Shown here: piece by piece, positions 26,001 through 35,000 of the stretch
Position numbering within the stretch: the first letter of the stretch is position 1
Layout: each line of letters starts with the position of its first letter
Translations under genes and position numbers: made by a program
Origin: Paralithodes platypus
Taxonomy: Eukaryota; Arthropoda; Malacostraca; Decapoda; Lithodidae
Assembly (NCBI GenBank): GCA_032716605.1
Contig: CM064530.1
Span: forward strand, 7,497,158-7,561,157
Reading direction: 5' to 3'
DNA: 64,000 nucleotides
The notes under the pieces: generated by a model
Seen by the model: only the letters and a program-made list of their open reading frames with translations
Told to the model about the DNA's origin: nothing
The model's database searches: none

Positions 26001-29000
26001 CTAGACCTCCATCAAATTCAAAATAAACATCCATTAGATCCCCCTTCTAGATTAACCCTCCAGACCCGGAAGGGCTCTTGAACGCCCATAAAAAACACAC
26101 CAGAGCTACCCGGAAGGGCTCTTAAAGACCCATGAGCTCAAAGCCTGTAAGCTTGGTGTGCGAGGCGTACGTCCGACTTATGTAAACAACAGCCGGCTGG
26201 ACCGACGCCCTGCATCTCCGGCCACAAGGAGTGCGTCGCTTGTTCGTGTGTGCCTGTATGTTATTGTTAAGTATCGAAAAGTAGTGTAAAGTGGCTGTTT
26301 TTGCCATAAAGTTATCTCCAATGAAATCATCATCACAACTGAACCAGTTGACTTAGAGAGCTCTACTTAACGCCATTCTACAGGTACGAAACACATCTAC
26401 GCTTGGGGATGCGCGGGAATGCGGAAGCAAGCCAAATAACAAAGATGCGGTAGCCTAGGCGTAGACGTTTTTTGGCCAAAACCCCCGGATTTCAGGGAAT
26501 ATATATATATAATACATAGCCGGGGCTGGAGGGTTAATTTGTACATTTTTCGGTAGAAAAATTTCCTGGCTAAAAGCCGCTTCTTCCAACATTACAGGCT
26601 CACTATCGTTTACCCGGGAAAAAATCGACACCTAAATATCACGAAAGGTCTAAATATTGACGAAGAAATGGGGCGAAAGGTCTTAAATTTGACTAACTAA
26701 TGGGGCAAACATCTTAACATCTGAAAACTAATGGGGCTAAACATGAGGGCGAAAGTGCTCCAGAAAACCGGCCCATCCCCCCTTAACCAATTATGACCTC
26801 TTGAACGAAAATTCAGAATAGTGTGTCCTTTCTCCGTTTCCCTCAAATTCTCACCTACTGAGAGCAAACTTGGTGCTGTCAATTCCTTCCTGCTGGCGTT
26901 CAATTTGGTCAAACATCTTGACCATCTCGGCAGCCAGTTGAAACATGCTCTCAGAGATCCCGGGCTTGTCGGGCTCGATACTCGGCATTTCTGGAAACAG
27001 TTTCTGTGGGAGTTGACAGAGAGTGGAAGTTAGGAAATTGTTTAGCATTGTGGCAGGAATGTGTCACATGATGATAATACTGATATAGATAGCGCCAGCG
27101 AACTTGACAATAATCTTGATCCCTTAACTCCTTATAACTCGAAATAAATTAAAGCAATCGAGCGGACGTTTCTATCATTTGGGAAGAGTCCACCAGGAAA
27201 TAGGGGTGGATATTTACAGCCAGTTTGCTCTAGGCTGTTTTGAGTTACGGAGAGGTTATGGATCAAGATTATTGTAAAGTTTGTTGGCGCTATCTGTATA
27301 GTGATGATTAAGACAAGGGTAGATAATGTTATTAGAGGAAAAACATAACTTCAATGTAATGTATCAGCATTTATCTAGTTTAATTTAAATTTAGTTATGA
27401 CAATGGGTGTGGTTATCAAGAGGGAAAACATAACTTCATGATACTAATTGTCAGTATCTGTCTGTGTTGGTGGTGTAATGGTTTAGGTGCTTATTTTCTG
27501 GGTGTGGTGTCCCGAGTTCGAATACAGGGAGGACCATATGCTTTCATTAGTTTATTATTAGTGGTGTGCACCCTATGTGGTAGATTGTGTTCTTTTATTT
27601 ATGAATTATTGTTTTATTTAAGCGTTGTTTCCACATAGCGATTTTGATTGGTTGTTTTGTCTTTTTGCTGTGTTCGTGTAAGTTTTGGTTTGTTTTTTGA
27701 TTGGTTGTTTTGTCTTTTTCCTGTGTTCGTGTAAGTTTTGGTTTGTTTATTTTGCAAGTTTTACATTATAACATTGGGGTTTGTAATTAATGATTAATGT
27801 TAAGAACAGGGTGTTACAGTACCTACTTGTTAAACTCAAGTATCTAACTTATTTTAACATAATTTTTGTTGTCTTTATATTGTGCCGTTCACGTTTAGTG
27901 TTCTTGTATTTCAAATTTGATTTTATTAAGCGTTACTTCCACATAGCAATTTTGATTAGTTCCTTTGCGTTTATCTCGTGTCGTCCCAGTTTTGGATTTT
28001 TTATTTTGCAAGTTTACATTATACAGTAGGCCTAATTGACCACTTGCAAGTTTCGTTCTATAAGGAAGTTGGAGCTATAGGCATCGATATTTAACAGATT
28101 TACTAGCTTAAATACGGTAGTAGTGCATATATAAATACATACAATCAAATTCACTATACTTTCTAACCATCAGAAACCTACATTACTTTTGCATTTCTGT
28201 TTAACATCTATGTTTAAGGCATCAACTTCCGTATAGCCTGAAACTCGCAAATGGTCAATTAGTTTGTTTATTTTGCAAGTTTTATAAACCGTCTTGGTGG
28301 TGTAATGGTTAAGGTGTCTAAAAATCTGTGTGTGATTGGAGGTGTTTGGTGGTTTGGTGAAATTAATAAAAAATAGAATATTATAATTATCCTACTCACT
28401 GGCCTGTCTCGACATAGCTGATTAAGGTCATCGAGGTAGAAGGTCTGTATAGGGTGGACATAATTAGGACCGGCCGAGATGACAGGGGCGGGGATGAGGT
28501 GTCCCAGGGCAGGGGTGGAGAAGTAACCGGCAAACTTGGTGGCATCGATGGTGGCCGACATCAGTATCACCTGGATGGGGGAGTATGGAGGCTACAATCT
28601 ATACAGCATGTTAACCCTTTCAAGCTCCAATATGCGTTTCTGTTCTGTTTCTGGCTACTATTAAACTATTTTATTCAGATTAGTAACGGTATATGGAAGT
28701 CAAAGGGTTGATTGAGATAGTATTTACCCTTTTAATAACCACAGATACTTCCTAAGCTGCATAAAATTGTCTATTGATAGCCAAAATAAACTGCTAAAAC
28801 GCGTCGGAGGTTAAGGGGGGATGGGCCGGTTTGCTGGTCCCCTTTCTCCCTCGTGTTTAGCCCTATTAGTTTTCAGATTTAAGACGTTTGACGATTTTTA
28901 AACCTTTCACCAAATTTCTTTGTCAATTTTAAGACCTTTCATGCCATTTAGGTGTCAATTTTTTCCTGGTGAGCGATAGCGAGCAAAATCTTAAGATAGG

Positions 29001-32000
29001 AAATTTTTCTACCAAAAAATGTACAAATTTATCTTTAACCCATCAGACCCGGAAGCACTCTGAGGCACCCATAAAAAAAAAAACCCGGGCTACCCGGAAG
29101 AGCTCTGAGGCACTCATGAGCTTAAAGCCTGTAAGCTTGGTGTGCGAGGCGTCCGTCCGACGCATGTAAACAACAGCCGGCTGGACCGACGCCGCGCATC
29201 TCCGACCACAAGAAGGAGTGCGTCGCTTGTTCGTGTGTGCCTGTATGTTATTGTTAAGTATCGAAAAGTGTTGTAAAGTGGCTGTTTTTGCCATACAGTT
29301 ATCTCCAATGAAATCATCATCACAACTGAACCAGTTGACTTAGAGAGCTCTACTTAACGCCATTCTACAGGTACGAAACACATCTACGCTTGGGGATGCG
29401 CGGGAATGCGGCAGCAAGCAAAATAACAAAGCCCTGAAGATCATTACAGGCTGCACAGCTACTTCACCCACAGATCACCTACATCAAGAAACCAAAATTC
29501 TCAAAGTCAAAGACCATCTGGACATGAGAGGCACTCAATTCCTGGCAGCAGCCTCCACGAACCAAGACCACCCACTAAACTACATGGCAACACACCCACA
29601 GACACCAAGAAATATCAAAACAACACCCAGCACACGGTATCACACACAATTATTGTCCTCTCTCCCTCCCTGCCCACCCCGAACCACCTTCCAGAAGCAC
29701 ATCCATACTCATATCTCTCACCGATCCATCCACTCACTCACAGACAACACGCAGCTGCATGCACGACCTCCCGAAATCCATCCTTCCGAATCCTCCCTTC
29801 CTCGCGAGGACAGAGTCCACCTGGCCAGGCTGAGATGCGGACACCATCCAGCTCTCCTGAGCTATCAGAAGAGACTGGATGACTCCGTTGTCGACGCCTG
29901 CCCGGGATGTAACACAGCACCCCATACCATTAAACACATCATAGAAGACTGCATTTCACACAACCACTTATGCCAACAACACAATCTACACTCAATGAGA
30001 TCTCTGTAAGCCCGATCGTGGCCATGGCCTTTCTCAGGGACTCGGGGCTGTTCGGCCAGGCAGCTTAGGGAACAACAACAACAACAAAGATGCGGTAGCC
30101 TAGGCGTAGACGTTTTTCGGCCAAAACCCCCGGATTTCGGGGAATATATATGGATACATAGCCGGGGCTGGAGGGTTAAGGGGAGGTCTATTTTTTTTTT
30201 TTTTCAAAGCTTGCTCGAGGTCTAGCGAGGTAACTCAGAAATACAGGAATAAATTAATTAATAGACAAAAATAAACGGCCCATCTCTCCTTAATTTTACT
30301 AATATTTTCCTGTACTATTTTTCCTACTTCAGGGGTGGGACAATAGGAATCCTCCTCCACTTGTAAAATTCACCTACTAGACGAGACAGAGAAAGGGTCG
30401 AGGGAATGCGAAAGTGGTCACGAACCCTAAGAAATGGAACTTTTAATGTTGTTTCTGTTCGGGCTCTGTCTCGCACAGACATCTAGGTTACCCAGGAGAG
30501 GACTCAGAGACCCAGGTCCATTTTGGGGGCCTTATAGACACAAAATAACAACCACAATCCACTAAAAATTACAGACATAAAATTACAAACAGACACAAAA
30601 TAACAAATCACAATCCACTAAAAATTACAGACACAAAATAACATCCACAATCCACTATAAATTACACAGACATAAAATAACCACAATCTCCATAAAACCC
30701 CATTTGGCAGAGAGAAAACCAACAACCCACCTTAGTCTTGGGGGAGACAGTGTGCAGTAACTTTTTGACCACCAGGAGAGCAAAGTCGGTGTGTTGGTCT
30801 CTCTCGTGCACCTCGTCCAGGATGATGTGAGTGTAGCGGTCCAAGGAACGTCTCCGGATCAACATCTGTACCAGCACCTCCGTTGTTACGTACCGCAGCC
30901 GGGTGTCATTACCCACGCTGCTGTCCAACCCAACCTATCAATGTCAGATATAAGGAACACCCCTTTCTTAACATCAATCCTCCATTACAAACCCTAATGC
31001 ACTTAATAAAAGCAATATACTGTAGTTAATTACCCTAATAAGATATGGCACAGTTGTCTACATGCTTTACTCAAGTATTTTAGATGTTCAATAACTATAT
31101 AAATTTAATTGAAATGCTCCCTTGTAGTAACTAAATATTGAATGAGTGCATATTAGTAAAAATTATTTGAAAGGCTTTCTCACGATCAGGTAATTATGTA
31201 ATTTTCTTATTGAAATGTAACAATTTGTTCAATTATAGCTTTGACATGAGGTATTGATTGAATGGATATGGAATATGTCCCCCCCAAGGGGTAAGACCTT
31301 CATCTTATGACGGAGGCAAAAAAGAGTATACCCCACGCATCCTACTGCATGGGGTACAACTGTACAAAGTGACTAATAGTGTGTGTGGGGTGTGTGGGGT
31401 GTGTGGGGGGTATATACTTGTCGACCAACAGCTATTACTATATGGCACAATAAAACCTTGCTATTGGCATTGTCTTGGTATGCCGTGGCTGGTGAGGAGC
31501 GAACAGATGCCACAGGGAACTCAGATACCCGGTACATAAGTAGTTTTTTACAATAAATAATAAGATTTATTGATGTCATAAAACATGAGTCATCAGGACA
31601 CAAAATGACATCCAAAATCTGCCAGCCAATCAGAGCCTAGCTCCTTGTAAAAATTACTAATTTCTTTCTTACTACTGGTACCATATAGGATCTCTATGTG
31701 GGACGTATTAACAGTACAGTAGGCCTATACGGTATGGGAAGGAAGTTGCTAATGGCAGTAAAAAAAAAAAATACAAATATAACCAAGATTTTCCACAGTA
31801 GATTAGGGCTTGGAAAGGTAGAACAAGTGGTGTATACTCATTTTGGGCAATGCTATAAGAAATGGTGGGAAGTTGGAGCATGAGGTGTGAGAGGGTACAG
31901 CAGGAGAGGAAGGTTGTAGGAACACTGAAAACAGTATCATGGAATAGTGTCGAGCATTGAAGAAAATATCACTGCATGAGTGTGGTAATCCCAACAATGA

Positions 32001-35000
32001 CATACGTAAGTGATGCATGGACAATATTGGAAAAACATATACTGTATACAACAAGTGTTGAGATAGGTGGAAAAAGAGTGGTTTAAAAAGTGTGTTTGGG
32101 ATCATATGGAGAGAGACAGGTGAAAAAGGAAGTATGAGATACGTGATGTAGATGAGCTGGAGAGCGTGAAGTCGAATACCTTGAGGTGGTTAGGTCAAAT
32201 GGAGTGTATGGAAAGTGAGAGAATGATAAAGAGTGTATGAGAGTGAGGTGATAGGGCAGAGAGGGAGAGACAGATTTAGAGTGAAATGGAGGGATGGAGA
32301 TGAAAGGTATAAGCGTGAAATTGGTGTTGGGTAGGAGGTGGGGCGCCAGCTGACTAATGATAGAGGAGCGTGGAGGCGATTCCTCCGTAGTCACCCCATA
32401 GAGGATCGAGGTGTTTGGCAATAGATAGATAGTGTATTTTTCACCTGGCAGAAAATTCAATCTCTTAGCAGCTGATTTCACAATATTAAATGTAAAAATT
32501 TGAAACTACAGTACACACAATGTCTCTGCAATATCGCTAACTTCATAATGGACATATTTCACTTTAAAATCTTCTTAACCCGGCAAGCGCGATAGGCCTC
32601 ACGGAAGGCTTCCTATAGGGAACGCGATAGGCCTCACGGAAGCAAGACCATAAAAAAAGCCTTCAAAAAAAAAAAAGGGCCTATCAAAACAAAGGAATTT
32701 GTCTCTAGGCGAGATAATTCCCCTCTAGTACTCATCCATGTGTTTCTCCCCCCCCCCCTCAATTATCACCTATTTTTCCTCTTATTATCATCATTTATCG
32801 GTTATTTTTATCTCCCGCGATAATGTAGCACAAGTGGGTTGCATAAAAGATGTTATATAACACCCAGACACCGGCACACACCGCCCCGCTCGTCTCAGTT
32901 GACTCACAGACACCGAGAGGGGAGGGTTGCCTGTGGCTCTCTCTCGCCTGAGATTATGACCGGGTGGCCAATATCTTCGTTTTTCTCCACCCAAATGCTT
33001 TTCCAACTTATTTTAGCACTCCTGAAGGTTCATATATACATCATATATGTAAAATAAAAGCATACCGAAAACAAATAATGCTCTATATTGTAAATACAGT
33101 AAACTTCCGTTAATCCGAAGGGCAGCGGACCGGCTCTCGTTCGGATTAGTGGATTTTTCGGATTATCGGACTTTACCCCTATGAACCTGTGTATGACGAA
33201 AACATTGAGACATTAGGCCACCCAAATGACACAATGGTGTACACACACATATCATATGTTCATGAAATCACTTCAAAAGTTTACCATTGTCATTGTAGCC
33301 TATTAACTACTTCAAAACATTCAGATTAATGGCCAAAGGAATCTGCTGATATAAACGTCTTCTTCTTCTTCCGTCTACTAGCGAGTTTGTCTTGCTCTTG
33401 AAGATCAGATGTGGTTCGGGAAGTAATGCCTTAACAACGGCACTTCCCTGAGAGGTTCTTGTAATTTTCCTTTTGTGATTTTCCTTTTGTGACGTGCTCT
33501 GTTATATTATATTGTATTGAAAGCACCCTTGTCTTGTTGTCTTGAAAGCACCCTTGGGATGCTCCGATCACTGAACTATAAATAGTAGCGTATCGGAACA
33601 TCCAAAGGTGCGTTTTCAAGCTCAAGACTAATACGTCCAAAGGTGCATTTTCAAGCTCAAGACTGAATGCGCTTGCCGAAAATGCGGTGCAAGCCAGTAG
33701 CGCATCGGAGCGTCCCAAGGATGCGTTCAAGAGCAAAACAAACTCTCTAGCAGACGATGTGGAAGAAGAAGAAGACGAAGGTGTTTACGATTATATCAGT
33801 AGCTTCCTTTGACCATTAATCTGAATGTTTTGAAGTAGATAATAGGCTACAATGACAATGGTAAACTTTTAAAGTGAATTCATGAACATATGATATGTGT
33901 GTGCTCCATTATGTGTCATTTGAGTGGCCTAATGCCTCAAAAAGGGGACTTTGGGACTTCTTGAAAGGTGCGTTTTCAAGCTCAAGACTGAATGCGCTTG
34001 CAGAAAATGCGGTGCAAGCCAGTAGCGCATCGGAGCGTCCCAAGGATGCGTTCAAGAGCAAAACAAACTCTCTAGCAGACGATGTGGAAGAAGAAGAAGA
34101 CGAAGGTGTTTACGATTATATCAGTAGCTTCCTTTGACCATTAATCTGAATGTTTTGAAGTAGATAATAGGCTACAATGACAATGGTAAACTTTTAAAGT
34201 GAATTCATGAACATATGATATGTGTGTGCTCCATTATGTGTCATTTGAGTGGCCTAATGCCTCAAAAAGGGGACTTTGGGACTTCTTGAAAGGTGCGTTT
34301 TCAAGCTCAAGACTGAATGCGCTTGCAGAAAATGCGGTGCAAGCCAGTAGCGCATCGGAGCGTCCCAAGGATGCGTTCAAGAGCAAAACAAACTCTCTAG
34401 CAGACGATGTGGAAGAAGAAGAAGACGAAGGTGTTTACGATTATATCAGTAGCTTCCTTTGACCATTAATCTGAATGTTTTGAAGTAGATAATAGGCTAC
34501 AATGACAATGGTAAACTTTTAAAGTGAATTCATGAACATATGATATGTGTGTGCTCCATTATGTGTCATTTGAGTGGCCTAATGCCTCAAAAAGGGGACT
34601 TTGGGACTTCTTGAAATTCGGACCATCGGGTGAATTCGGATTTGGCCTCAAATTGAAAAATTCGGACTATTGGGAGATTCGAATCATCGGTCGTCGGATT
34701 AACGGACTTTTACTGTATAATGAATTCTGTCAGAATCCAAGGCTAGAAATGCACAAATAACTACCCTAGCCCCTAGGTCTATATCGCGCTTGTCAGGTTA
34801 ATAGACGAGTAATCACGATGGGAAAAAAAACTCTCACCTGATATCCAACCAGTTTCCCCAGAGACCATCCACGTTCTTTACAGACCCGGCGAGCGAGGGA
34901 GGTGGCGGCAATCTTGCGAGGCTGTGTGACCACAATGTTACAGTAGCGATGCTGCTCCACCGCTTCGTCCAGCAGGAACTGGGGCACCTGGGTTGACTTC

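Larger units (their letters stand above)
28811..30293 (+). mobile_element. MITE family A containing family C containing LINE-delta
   Basis: ttaaggggggatgggccgg to ggcccatctctccttaa. The family A body is split at 29035-30179 by a family C element, itself split by a LINE fragment: a three-level nest. Confidence 0.85.
32575..34801. mobile_element. TTAA-bounded element, family K, 2.2 kb, with nested Tigger-like element
   Basis: Left end ttaacccggcaagcgcgata, right end tatcgcgcttgtcaggttaa are inverted repeats of about 20 bases with a few mismatches. Internal left part has two copies of gcgataggcctcacggaag. No transposase of its own; most of the length is the insertion at 33097-34715. The right end is 37 bases from exon 4's donor. 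Confidence 0.8.

Noticed and set aside
33895..34462. Two identical 80-codon genes
   Set aside because: They are units of a tandem repeat inside a transposon-like element; no independent gene signals.
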